Shown: positions 13,861 to 19,915 of the stretch, piece after piece
How the letters are laid out: each line of letters opens with the position of its first letter
Numbering within the stretch: the first letter of the stretch is position 1
The notes under the pieces: model-generated
The model's database searches: none
What the model saw: only the letters and a program-made list of their open reading frames with translations
What the model was told of the DNA's origin: nothing
Position numbers and translations under genes: made by a program
Virus record (IMG/VR): IMGVR_UViG_3300035681_000075
Span: 1 to 35,223 of that record
Direction: 5' to 3' (one strand)
Length of the DNA stretch: 35,223 nt
DNA from: a virus

Positions 13861-13878
13861 CCCCAAGACTAGAAGGGG
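13861..13878 (-). promoter_or_regulatory. Repeated 18-bp leader/operator element, copy 2
   Basis: It reads CCCCTTCTAGTCTTGGGG on the minus strand, one change from consensus. It lies about 50 bp upstream of the 13622-13813 start. Flanking CTCTCGATT resembles that of copy 1 (CTCTCGGTT), so copies 1 and 2 form a subgroup. Confidence 0.55.
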
Positions 13879-13936
13879 AATCGAGAGGGGAAGATTGAAC
13901 CAAGAGACTGGCCAAGTCATTTTCCCTAGGAAAACC

Positions 13937-14035
13937 TCACTGTAAATCCTTATATGTCATACACTTACAGCGTGTAGGTAATGATCCATAACTAATTGGC
14001 CTCACTTCTGTTAGAAAGAGGACAAGATTATCCAT
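13937..14035 (-). CDS. Possible small peptide gene (32 aa)
   Basis: In the 414-bp stretch between the genes at 13813 and 14228 there is one plausible ORF of 32 codons, beginning MDNLVLFLTEVRPISYG. It has GGAG very close (two bases) to the ATG, and copy 3 of the repeated element 35 bp upstream. A CCTAGG-centred hairpin (about 13918-13935) follows its stop. The same position relative to the element as in the true genes is the main support. It could equally be an untranslated RNA. Confidence 0.3.
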   Translation of the reverse strand: MDNLVLFLTEVRPISYGSLPTRCKCMTYKDLQ

Positions 14036-14069
14036 TACTCCACATATAGGATTGACTTTGGGTTTGAAT

Positions 14070-14087
14070 CCCCCCGACTACAAGGGG
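14070..14087 (-). promoter_or_regulatory. Repeated 18-bp leader/operator element, copy 3
   Basis: It reads CCCCTTGTAGTCGGGGGG on the minus strand. It lies upstream of the possible 32-aa ORF, about 250 bp from the next established gene start, so it may mark an unannotated short transcript. Confidence 0.5.
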
Positions 14088-14153
14088 AAGCAGGGTGTAC
14101 ATTTGTCACGCACTCACAACAACAGCGGAGGGCGTAGCACGGAGCACGAATCC

Positions 14154-14173
14154 AGAGCGAGCGTAGCGAGTGC
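14154..14173. repeat. GCGAGCGTAGCGAG repeat, copy 1
   Basis: The GC-rich string GCGAGCGTAGCGAG occurs here and at 15198-15211, each between a terminator and a copy of the CCCC..GGGG element. It contains an internal direct repeat GCGAGC-GTA-GCGAG. Its base composition is far from the surrounding AT-rich DNA. Confidence 0.6.
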
Positions 14174-14183
14174 AGGGTTTGGT

Positions 14184-14218
14184 AAAAAAGAAACCCCATC
14201 ACCAGAGGTGACAGGGTT
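14184..14218 (-). terminator. Strong intrinsic terminator
   Basis: A 12-nt arm (14192-14203) pairs with 14207-14218 with two internal mismatches and a 3-nt loop, followed on the minus strand by TCTTTTTT. It ends the 14228-14506 transcript. Confidence 0.85.
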
Positions 14219-14227
14219 CTACTAAAG

Positions 14228-14506
14228 TTACCACTTTGGTTGTGGTATCTCTTTAACTGGTATGTATATACCTAAGTTTCTTACTATGATTCTTCTGAAC
14301 TTTAAGAAGTCATCGCCATTTTGGTAGGTGATATACTTAATTCTTCTTTTAGAATTAAAGTTAGATGACCATGCAAATACAAAGAACATATACCATTTTC
14401 TAAATTCGTATTTGGATAGTCTTTCTTTTAAATAAAAGAAAGCTTCCGACCATGAAGACTTTCTTACCTTAGCCCGTACTAGCTTCTTCATTTCTTTTTC
14501 TGTCAC
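14228..14506 (-). CDS. Hypothetical basic protein (92 aa)
   Basis: A GTG start at 14506 is favoured by AAGGAACACCGCC; the longer ATG frame would begin inside the repeated element. The product is basic and aromatic (KKLVRAKVRKSSWSEAFFYL, then RKWYMFFVFAWSSNFNSKRR). Not recognised. It is a single-gene unit with element copy 4 upstream and a terminator behind. The coding DNA has two long perfect stem-loops: 14337-14344 with 14351-14358 (8 bp) and 14421-14429 with 14434-14442 (9 bp). Confidence 0.5.
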   Translation of the reverse strand: MTEKEMKKLVRAKVRKSSWSEAFFYLKERLSKYEFRKWYMFFVFAWSSNFNSKRRIKYITYQNGDDFLKFRRIIVRNLGIYIPVKEIPQPKW

Positions 14507-14557
14507 GGCGGTGTTCCTTATGTAAAGTAAAGGGGAGTAAAGCAAAGTGCTTGTTAT

Positions 14558-14575
14558 CCCCAAGACTACAAGGGT
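14558..14575 (-). promoter_or_regulatory. Repeated 18-bp leader/operator element, copy 4
   Basis: It reads ACCCTTGTAGTCTTGGGG on the minus strand. It lies about 52 bp upstream of the GTG start of the 14228-14506 gene and directly abuts the terminator of the 14618-15091 gene, so the spacing between units is minimal. Confidence 0.55.
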
Positions 14576-14577
14576 TA

Positions 14578-14612
14578 TAAAAAAGAAACCCCTACCCTTG
14601 CGGGTAGAGGTA
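14578..14612 (-). terminator. Strong intrinsic terminator
   Basis: The stem CTACCC/GGGTAG (14592-14597 with 14602-14607; loop GCAA on the minus strand) is extended by CC/GG after one mismatch and followed by TTTCTTTTTT. It ends the 14618-15091 transcript. Confidence 0.85.
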
Positions 14613-14617
14613 GGGTC

Positions 14618-15091
14618 TTAGATAGGTATAACCTTATCCTTTGTTCCACGCTTCATGGTGAAGTTTTCAAGGATGAAGTTTATCCTGTCATTGAGCTTGC
14701 CGATCTGATGAAAGGCAATGTTTAACTTCTCTTGCATTTCCCAGAGTTGGTCTTGGAGTACTGCTTTTTCACTGTGAGCCAGTGGGTTGAGAGTAGCAGG
14801 GGTTGGCTCTGGTGTTGGTTCGCCCATACCAACAGCTTGACGGAAGAGCTTGTAGTAGCTCTCGTATATTTGACCTTGATCCTTGGCCACTTGGCCCTGA
14901 AGAACCTTGATACTTTCCTCATCTCTGGCTTCCACAGCCAGAGAGTATTGGATTTCAAATTCTTTGGCCAACTTTTCAAGGGCATTGGCATGCCCTTTTA
15001 GTTCGGTAGCAGAGCACTTCTGTGCTTTGTCTAATCGTGAACAGATGTTAACGACTTTGGATTGACTTACGGTTACGGTAGCTTCGGACAT
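14618..15091 (-). CDS. Hypothetical coiled-coil protein (157 aa)
   Basis: ATG 15091 follows CTAGGAGTATCTC. The sequence is mainly helical with heptad-like segments (LKGHANALEKLAKEFEIQYS, then LQDQLWEMQEKLNIAFHQIG). These are separated by a Pro-rich hinge GEPTPEPTPATLNP at about residue 90-103. The C-terminus is basic. This looks like a two-helix-bundle dimer; function unknown. The gene carries perfect stem-loops of 9 bp (14922-14930 with 14936-14944) and 8 bp (14978-14985 with 14990-14997). Single-gene unit with element copy 5 upstream. Confidence 0.6.
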   Translation of the reverse strand: MSEATVTVSQSKVVNICSRLDKAQKCSATELKGHANALEKLAKEFEIQYSLAVEARDEESIKVLQGQVAKDQGQIYESYYKLFRQAVGMGEPTPEPTPATLNPLAHSEKAVLQDQLWEMQEKLNIAFHQIGKLNDRINFILENFTMKRGTKDKVIPI

Positions 15092-15146
15092 GAGATACTC
15101 CTAGAATATTTAGTTATGGGACTTGCATGCTGAGTGCTGCAACCAT

Positions 15147-15164
15147 CCCCAAGACATTAAGGAT
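15147..15164 (-). promoter_or_regulatory. Repeated 18-bp leader/operator element, copy 5
   Basis: It reads ATCCTTAATGTCTTGGGG on the minus strand. With upstream GGACTGTA it is nearly identical over about 28 bp to copy 6. It lies about 56 bp upstream of the 14618-15091 start. Confidence 0.55.
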
Positions 15165-15195
15165 TACAGTCCAAGGACGGATGCGGGGTGCGTGC

Positions 15196-15214
15196 AAGCG
15201 AGCGTAGCGAGCGC
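15196..15214. repeat. GCGAGCGTAGCGAG repeat, copy 2
   Basis: The second copy of the GC-rich string seen at 14156-14169, again located between a terminator and an 18-bp element. A small GCAC-GAA-GTGC hairpin follows at about 15229-15239. This fills most of the 202-bp gap between genes. Confidence 0.6.
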
Positions 15215-15244
15215 ATACTGTTAAGGAAGCACGAAGTGCGACAG

Positions 15245-15282
15245 GAAAAAAAGAATCCCCACCACCCGAAGGTGATGAGGAT
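15245..15282 (-). terminator. Strong intrinsic terminator with UUCG loop
   Basis: Twelve-nt arms (15255-15266 with 15271-15282) pair with only G-U wobbles. The minus-strand loop is TTCG closed by C-G, and the stem is followed by TCTTTTTTT. It ends the transcript of the hairpin-tiled gene 15294-15770. Confidence 0.88.
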
Positions 15283-15293
15283 AAGGGGAAGGC

Positions 15294-15770
15294 TTATACT
15301 TTTTCGGCAATAGCAATCGCCGAAAATATTCTTGGCATGGACAGGGTGGTTTCCACCCCGCCTGACCATTCTTGAAACTGGGCACGGGAATGCCCAGAAA
15401 ATTTGGATGCTTGGCACAACTCGACCAGTTGGTCGGCCAAGAGTGCAACATCTTTTTCCATGCCACGGTGCATGGAAACGGCAATGTTTGCCGTTTTTCT
15501 ACGGACACCGTTGTCCGTGAGAAACTTGATCTTTCCTTCACGCAAAAGAAGGGAAGCTCTCAGGGTTTTACCCCTGAGAACTAAACTGCCATGGTTCCCC
15601 ATGCCTTGGCTGTTAATACGAACCGAGGAGTATTCCTCGTTTACATCCCCTGTTACGGGGATGTTCCATGAGAAGCCGAAGCTTCTTAATAAGCCTGCAT
15701 TGTTGAGTGCAACAGTGTCGCACTCAGCAACGGATAGTCCTTCATAAGAAATGTTGTTAAAAGAACCCAT
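15294..15770 (-). CDS. Hypothetical protein from a hairpin-tiled gene (158 aa)
   Basis: The frame has a good start (ATG 15770 behind AAGGAGAAACTC) and encodes a plausible globular protein. It has a Gly/Ser-rich N-terminus, strands (VNEEYSSVRINSQGMGNHGS, LVLRGKTLRASLLLREGKIK), then a helical middle (MEKDVALLADQLVELCQASK) and a C-terminal AIAIAEKV. I recognise no family. The coding DNA is extraordinary: at least 14 perfect or near-perfect stem-loops of 5-11 bp follow one another with little space, so nearly every segment of the mRNA can be paired. Single-gene unit with a structured leader upstream and a strong terminator behind. It may act as an RNA as well as, or instead of, a protein. Confidence 0.6.
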   Translation of the reverse strand: MGSFNNISYEGLSVAECDTVALNNAGLLRSFGFSWNIPVTGDVNEEYSSVRINSQGMGNHGSLVLRGKTLRASLLLREGKIKFLTDNGVRRKTANIAVSMHRGMEKDVALLADQLVELCQASKFSGHSRAQFQEWSGGVETTLSMPRIFSAIAIAEKV

Positions 15771-15784
15771 GAGTTTCTCCTTAG

Positions 15785-15898
15785 TTTAAATGTGCTCAGA
15801 GTCCCTCTGAGCGGGGGAGTGTACTTGACCTCTTTGGTTGCCTAGGCTTTCGCCTACCAAACTTTGAGGGGTATTTCCTCCAAAGCCGTACACCTTTA
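15785..15898 (-). promoter_or_regulatory. Structured 5' leader with three-way junction (riboswitch-like candidate)
   Basis: P1 pairs 15819-15824 with 15888-15893 (GTGTAC/GTACAC). Inside it, one arm pairs 15833-15837 with 15857-15861 and ends in a 5-bp stem with a GAAA loop (15843-15847 with 15852-15856). The other arm pairs 15862-15869 with 15877-15885 with one bulge. A separate perfect 8-bp hairpin (15794-15801 with 15805-15812) lies between the junction and the ribosome site of the 15294-15770 gene. It matches no riboswitch class I recognise. Confidence 0.5.
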
Positions 15899-15918
15899 CA
15901 TGAATTTGGGAATACAAT

Positions 15919-15936
15919 CCCCACGACATTAAGGAG
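15919..15936 (-). promoter_or_regulatory. Repeated 18-bp leader/operator element, copy 6
   Basis: It reads CTCCTTAATGTCGTGGGG on the minus strand, pairing with copy 5 as a subgroup. It stands about 150 bp upstream of the 15294-15770 start, with the structured leader between. This suggests that the leader is an addition to a standard unit. A 7-bp inverted repeat TTCAGTA/TACTGAA (15965-15971 with 15989-15995) lies further upstream in this 389-bp gene-free stretch. Confidence 0.5.
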
Positions 15937-16030
15937 TACAGTCCGAAAGAACGAGCCGAGTCGATTCAGTAGCCTTGACCCGCCAGAATACTGAAGCCTT
16001 ACTCCCCCGCAAAAGACTATCCCTAGTTCC

Positions 16031-16120
16031 ACGGCGGGGGCTTGGAACCCCGTACCACCTAGTGTGGTAGCGTGTTACACCCCACCCCCTGCTTGCACAG
16101 GGAGTGTGTTGGGTGTCCTC
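16031..16120 (-). ncRNA. Three-hairpin RNA element with T-loop, copy 1
   Basis: Read on the minus strand it starts GAGGACACCC. Hairpin A pairs 16111-16116 with 16077-16082 around an inner CCCTG/CAGGG hairpin. Then come seven unpaired bases (AACACGC), hairpin B (16064-16069 with 16053-16058, loop ACTAG), and immediately hairpin C (GGGG/CCCC around TTCCAAG, 16037-16051). The last resembles a tRNA T-arm. The same order, loops and linker recur at 19916-19978. There is no acceptor stem pairing, so it is not a normal tRNA. It lies 40 bp behind the stop of the 16160-18574 gene, in its 3' region. Confidence 0.55.
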
Positions 16121-16159
16121 CACACCAGCCACCTAGCAGAAGCTAGGCAACTGGATCTA

Positions 16160-18574
16160 TTAGATACAAGGATCGAAACTGTTCATTTGAAACTTCTTGA
16201 ACAGCTTAAAGTAGAACGGAAAAGTATTCCTTCTGCAAAGAAGGTGATCAGTCTTTTCTACTTTCTTAAGGTGAGCCACATGTGCAAGCCCTACAAACAT
16301 GGTATGGAACTCATGTTTGATACCCCACTCAGCAAACTTCTTGCATATGCACCTCATATGCTTTTGGATTTCTGAGTCCATCCATTCGTACGCAGCAGGC
16401 TTTAACACCCACTTACCACGACTGAACTTTCTCAAATGAGCAGGGACAGCATCTTTAGCTGTAAGATTACACATTGTTCGATATCTATCTTTCAACATTT
16501 CCAAGGCATCTTTGTTTACCTTGTCGTTAGCGTGAAGCCTAGCACCTGTGAGAAGTGCAAGGTAGTGATTACGAATCCTAACTAGCTCGATCTTGCTGTC
16601 AACTTTACCAAGGGCAACTTTGACTTTCTCTGCACTAGCTTTTACTAGCCGTGAGAACCAAGACAGACCAAGCCTGTTCTTAGCTTTGAGATCAGCTACG
16701 ATGTTAGGATACTCAGTCTTCTCAAAGAAGCTTTTACACTTCTCTAATACCAACTCGTCAATGCACTTGTCTGACCGAAGAACCAAATCTCCAATCATTC
16801 GTGCAGCAGTCATCTTGATCCATTCAATATCTTCTGGATCTCGAGTCTGCTGACAAGTGTCTACGACATCTTCCATTGGGACCATGATGTTGTTCCGCTC
16901 ACCGTTAGGATGAGCTAGATTCCACAAGGTGATAACATTGATTATCGTCCCTGGATTCAAACCTTCCATCTCAACCTCGCATAAGAAATTCTCAAAGGTG
17001 TATTCGCCTTTGTAGTCTTTCTTGGTTCGACTCTTACTAGGCAACTCTGGAAGCTTCTCTCCCCGTGCTAGTAAGATTGCATCCCGCTCGGTTGCCTTCA
17101 ATGGCATCTTTGCGGGAAGCTGGATATCTGGAACCTCTATCGGTGGTGTGCCGATAAAAGTACAAACATTGTATTCACCACGGTCTGACGGATTCCTGTG
17201 CATGAAGCACACGATCTCGTCACCACGCTTACGGAAAATCACACTAAGCTTATCGTCCGCATCCATGCCACCATGGTTACGGAGATTCTCAAAGTATTCA
17301 TCATCCGAAGTAACGAACAGCATGTACTCTTTGCAGTACATCACTGCACCTTTCGGTACAGTGTAGTCAATACCGAGCATTCTAAGAACGCTCTCAGAAA
17401 CCAATTGGCAATAAACAGCACCAGGGATTTGAACCCTAATGCTCAACTCATACAAGTCAGCAACACGCTGCATCCCTGACCGCCATACTCCCTTGAGTAC
17501 GGCAGGCAGAGATCGAATATCGCCCCACTCTTTCCACATGCACAACCACATACGCTGTTGTGTAGTGTGGCTTTCTTCGATCCTTCCGTGGATCAAGTCA
17601 AGCCGTAACTCATCCAACGAGTCTTCTAGCTCATTGGTATCCATAGCAGCGATCTTAGTATCTAAGGTATTGACTACCCAGTGATAAACACTGGAGTCTT
17701 CAACCTTGATATTGAAGCCACAACCAAAGGCTTCTGGGAAATTCCTAACCGCTTGACGGTTAGTGTAACCTTTAAGTTTGCCAGGTTGAGGGTCAATGCC
17801 CACATAGGCATAGTCACCGTCAATACCTAATTCTTTCTTGATATTAGTCTTGTGAGTGACTACATCTTCTTTCATGTCACACACAAAGAACTGACCCTTG
17901 ATAAAACCAATCCGTGGAATGAACAATCTACCGTTGAAGACCAAAGTAGAAGTCAAGAGTCTCATTACTCCCGCTTTCTCTTCAGTGTCCATTCCAATCT
18001 TTTCCAACCGAGCTGCGGTCTGTCGAATAATCTCAAGATACAATCTGCGAGAGATAGCAATAGCTCCATCCATCACTTTCTCATACTTGATCATTCCTTT
18101 TGCAGACAACTTCTTGCCATCTGCTGTTTCCTTTTCCAGAATCTTTACGGAGTCTGGATTGAGAACAGTAACACCAATCTTTGCAAAACCAAGATATGGC
18201 TTAAGCAATTGGCTGGCTCTCTTAGGAGTCTTAAGCCCCATAAGGAGCTTAATACCCAAGGTTTTGAACCAACCAAAAAACTCTACCTTTTCAGAAGAAA
18301 CAGCAAAGATGATTGAGTCACCTTTGTGTACGGAGAAAATAAGATTGCCCTTAAGGGCTAAGAAGAACTCTTTCCTAGCTATAGAGTTTTCATTAGGACA
18401 ATTCTCAGCCTCCCCGATGATGGGGAAAGAGTACACACGGTACTCCTTGCCCAACAAGTCAAGGAAGTGATAAAGCCTCCCGTGAAGGCCAGACAGGTTG
18501 TTAGAGTCCGCAATAAGCTCAAACTCAAAACCTTTCTTAAGAAACATCGAAAGGGTCATATCAAAACTATTCAT
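16160..18574 (-). CDS. Large unknown protein, possible double-psi beta-barrel polymerase relative (804 aa)
   Basis: I chose ATG 18574 with GGAGTATATCGAT; the frame to 18625 has no site. The central part has SIRVQIPGAVY (about 378-388). About 50 residues later comes HGGMDADDKLSVIFRKR (434-450), then CFMHRNPSDRGEYNVCTF. The spacing from R-x-x-x-P to an Asp-rich G-x-D-x-D loop followed by a strand resembles single-chain two-barrel RNA polymerases of the YonO/QDE-1 type, whose loop is DxDGD. Here it is DADDK, so the third metal ligand is not in the usual place. The C-terminal 250 residues are helical and basic. The polymerase idea is a hypothesis only. A large, probably enzymatic, protein is the safe statement. 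Confidence 0.5.
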   Translation of the reverse strand: MNSFDMTLSMFLKKGFEFELIADSNNLSGLHGRLYHFLDLLGKEYRVYSFPIIGEAENCPNENSIARKEFFLALKGNLIFSVHKGDSIIFAVSSEKVEFFGWFKTLGIKLLMGLKTPKRASQLLKPYLGFAKIGVTVLNPDSVKILEKETADGKKLSAKGMIKYEKVMDGAIAISRRLYLEIIRQTAARLEKIGMDTEEKAGVMRLLTSTLVFNGRLFIPRIGFIKGQFFVCDMKEDVVTHKTNIKKELGIDGDYAYVGIDPQPGKLKGYTNRQAVRNFPEAFGCGFNIKVEDSSVYHWVVNTLDTKIAAMDTNELEDSLDELRLDLIHGRIEESHTTQQRMWLCMWKEWGDIRSLPAVLKGVWRSGMQRVADLYELSIRVQIPGAVYCQLVSESVLRMLGIDYTVPKGAVMYCKEYMLFVTSDDEYFENLRNHGGMDADDKLSVIFRKRGDEIVCFMHRNPSDRGEYNVCTFIGTPPIEVPDIQLPAKMPLKATERDAILLARGEKLPELPSKSRTKKDYKGEYTFENFLCEVEMEGLNPGTIINVITLWNLAHPNGERNNIMVPMEDVVDTCQQTRDPEDIEWIKMTAARMIGDLVLRSDKCIDELVLEKCKSFFEKTEYPNIVADLKAKNRLGLSWFSRLVKASAEKVKVALGKVDSKIELVRIRNHYLALLTGARLHANDKVNKDALEMLKDRYRTMCNLTAKDAVPAHLRKFSRGKWVLKPAAYEWMDSEIQKHMRCICKKFAEWGIKHEFHTMFVGLAHVAHLKKVEKTDHLLCRRNTFPFYFKLFKKFQMNSFDPCI

Positions 18575-18634
18575 ATCGATATACTCCACAATTAAAGAAA
18601 AAAAACACACAAACAAAACGATCAAACTTTACAG

Positions 18635-19018
18635 TTAGTGCCAAATGACACCTCCTGTTTTTACAATAAGTGGTATGTCTTCGATCTTTTGCATGATCTC
18701 AAACATGTCGTAACTAGGATCGTAAATTTGATTAGTAAAATGACTAACCAAAATTTCCCTTACTTTGGCTGGATCTTCTTCAAAGCCAAAACCATTCTCA
18801 GCTTTAAATTGAATCCTTCCATACCCGAACAAAAGAAAGTTTTCTAAAAGATCAAGATGCCTATCTCTTCTGACAATCTTGTATACTTTGTCGTACTCAG
18901 ATATCGCAGCATACTTTTCTTTGATACCTTCTAACCTTTCATAAGTCCCCGCTGGAACTTTTGCTAACTTTTCAATTACAATTTTGTCTTGAGTCATTGC
19001 ATACAATCTCGTACCCAT
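18635..19018 (-). CDS. Hypothetical protein, MGTRLY...VPAGTYERL type (127 aa)
   Basis: ATG 19018 follows TTAAGGAGTTTTATT. The N-terminus MGTRLYAMTQDKIVIEKLAK followed by VPAGTYERLEGIKEKY matches a pattern I have seen in other phage and bacterial hypothetical proteins (M-G-T-R-L-Y-P...L-x-x-V-P-A-G-T). These have no known function. The rest is helical. It shares a T-rich upstream sequence (TTTGTGTGTTTTTTTTT) with the gene behind it. Confidence 0.55.
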   Translation of the reverse strand: MGTRLYAMTQDKIVIEKLAKVPAGTYERLEGIKEKYAAISEYDKVYKIVRRDRHLDLLENFLLFGYGRIQFKAENGFGFEEDPAKVREILVSHFTNQIYDPSYDMFEIMQKIEDIPLIVKTGGVIWH

Positions 19019-19069
19019 AATAAAACTCCTTAAGTAAAGTAAAAAAAAACACACAAACAAACGAACAAG

Positions 19070-19345
19070 TTAATCACCCATAGTTGCTGATTCCCAACCC
19101 CGTGAAGGGTAGAAGTTGTTGTGCCACTTCTCTGTGTTAATCGAGCCGTGGTCTTTGATTCGTTTTGCCATCGATCTGGCTTCTGCCATTGACTTAAAAG
19201 TCTCTAGCAATTGAAGTCCTAACTTTGGACTCCACCTTATTCGGACATAAAACACATCACGGCTTGGATCTCCTGAGCCAAACGATGCCGTGCATACATC
19301 ACGATTACCAAGATTCCAACGAACAAACTTTTGAACATTACTCAT
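19070..19345 (-). CDS. Hypothetical protein (91 aa)
   Basis: ATG 19345 follows AAGGAGTTTGCGTT. A small alpha/beta protein (FVRWNLGNRDVCTASFGSGD, then FKSMAEARSMAKRIKDHG) resembling a short two-strand/one-helix domain of the type used by phage accessory proteins. Not recognised. First gene after a terminator; likely co-transcribed with 18635-19018. Confidence 0.5.
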   Translation of the reverse strand: MSNVQKFVRWNLGNRDVCTASFGSGDPSRDVFYVRIRWSPKLGLQLLETFKSMAEARSMAKRIKDHGSINTEKWHNNFYPSRGWESATMGD

Positions 19346-19359
19346 AACGCAAACTCCTT

Positions 19360-19395
19360 AAATAAAAAGAACAAGCCCATGCAACACGCATGAGC
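19360..19395 (-). terminator. Intrinsic terminator
   Basis: Arms 19375-19382 and 19388-19395 pair (8 positions, one mismatch, 5-nt loop) and are followed on the minus strand by TTGTTCTTTTTATTT. It ends the 19425-19847 transcript. Confidence 0.75.
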
Positions 19396-19424
19396 TTTAG
19401 AAAACGAACAAACTTAAACAACAT

Positions 19425-19847
19425 TTAGAAAGGCAAACAGTTACAATCATCCTCGTAATTTTTTCCACAATCACAAGGTGTTCGTAAACCTTCTACTACC
19501 TCTTTATCTTTTTGTGGTTCTATCTCTTCTATGGAATGAAGATACTCACACGCTTTTTCCCTCGAAAGTTCCACTGCACCAGGATAATCGTATTCACGAT
19601 CTGCTCCACTTTCAGCATCTGCACATCTCTGGTTTTCTTCAAAGCGTTCAAATACCAAAGACTCGATATTGCTTCGGTGCTGAATCGCCCACCAACTTGG
19701 TGAGCACTTAGAGCAATACATAGGATTGCCATCCGCTTGTTTACAACTCACACAATAATCTTCGATTAAGTGCGAGTTATATAAGTCAACACAATCATTG
19801 CAAAGACAATCAATAGACACTTCTTGACAATAAATACAATTAGCCAT
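19425..19847 (-). CDS. Cysteine-rich putative zinc-binding protein (140 aa)
   Basis: ATG 19847 behind GAAGGAGTATTGGTT is preferred; the frame to 19904 begins inside a terminator. Cys pairs occur at CIYC, CLCNDC, CVSC and CSKC in the first 50 residues and again as CDC and CNC near the end. This would give two zinc-ribbon-like units N-terminally and a Cys cluster C-terminally, around an acidic helical middle. Function unknown. Zinc ribbons of this type commonly mediate protein or nucleic-acid contact. Confidence 0.6.
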   Translation of the reverse strand: MANCIYCQEVSIDCLCNDCVDLYNSHLIEDYCVSCKQADGNPMYCSKCSPSWWAIQHRSNIESLVFERFEENQRCADAESGADREYDYPGAVELSREKACEYLHSIEEIEPQKDKEVVEGLRTPCDCGKNYEDDCNCLPF

Positions 19848-19872
19848 AACCAATACTCCTTCAGAGTAACTA

Positions 19873-19910
19873 GAAACAAAAACAGTCACACTCAACATGA
19901 GCATGACTGT
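19873..19910 (-). terminator. Intrinsic terminator behind RNA element copy 2
   Basis: ACAGTCA/TGACTGT (19882-19888 with 19904-19910) plus CTCA/TGAG forms a stem with two internal mismatches and a 3-nt loop, followed on the minus strand by TTTTTGTTTC. It closes the transcript of the 19981-20439 gene just after the three-hairpin RNA element. Confidence 0.75.
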
Positions 19911-19915
19911 ATATG

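Noticed and set aside
14058-14073. GGGTTTGAATCCC as the T-arm of a plus-strand tRNA
   Set aside because: No matching acceptor, D or anticodon arms are found upstream; the string is partly element copy 3.
16031-16120. Canonical tRNA gene
   Set aside because: The T-arm-like and anticodon-like hairpins are present, but the acceptor stem cannot form, the spacing between arms B and C is one base, and the 33rd position of the anticodon-like loop is not T. The same holds for 19916-19978.
17424-17440. GGGATTTGAACCC, tRNA T-arm-like string
   Set aside because: It lies in the coding sequence of the 804-aa protein without any other tRNA arm.
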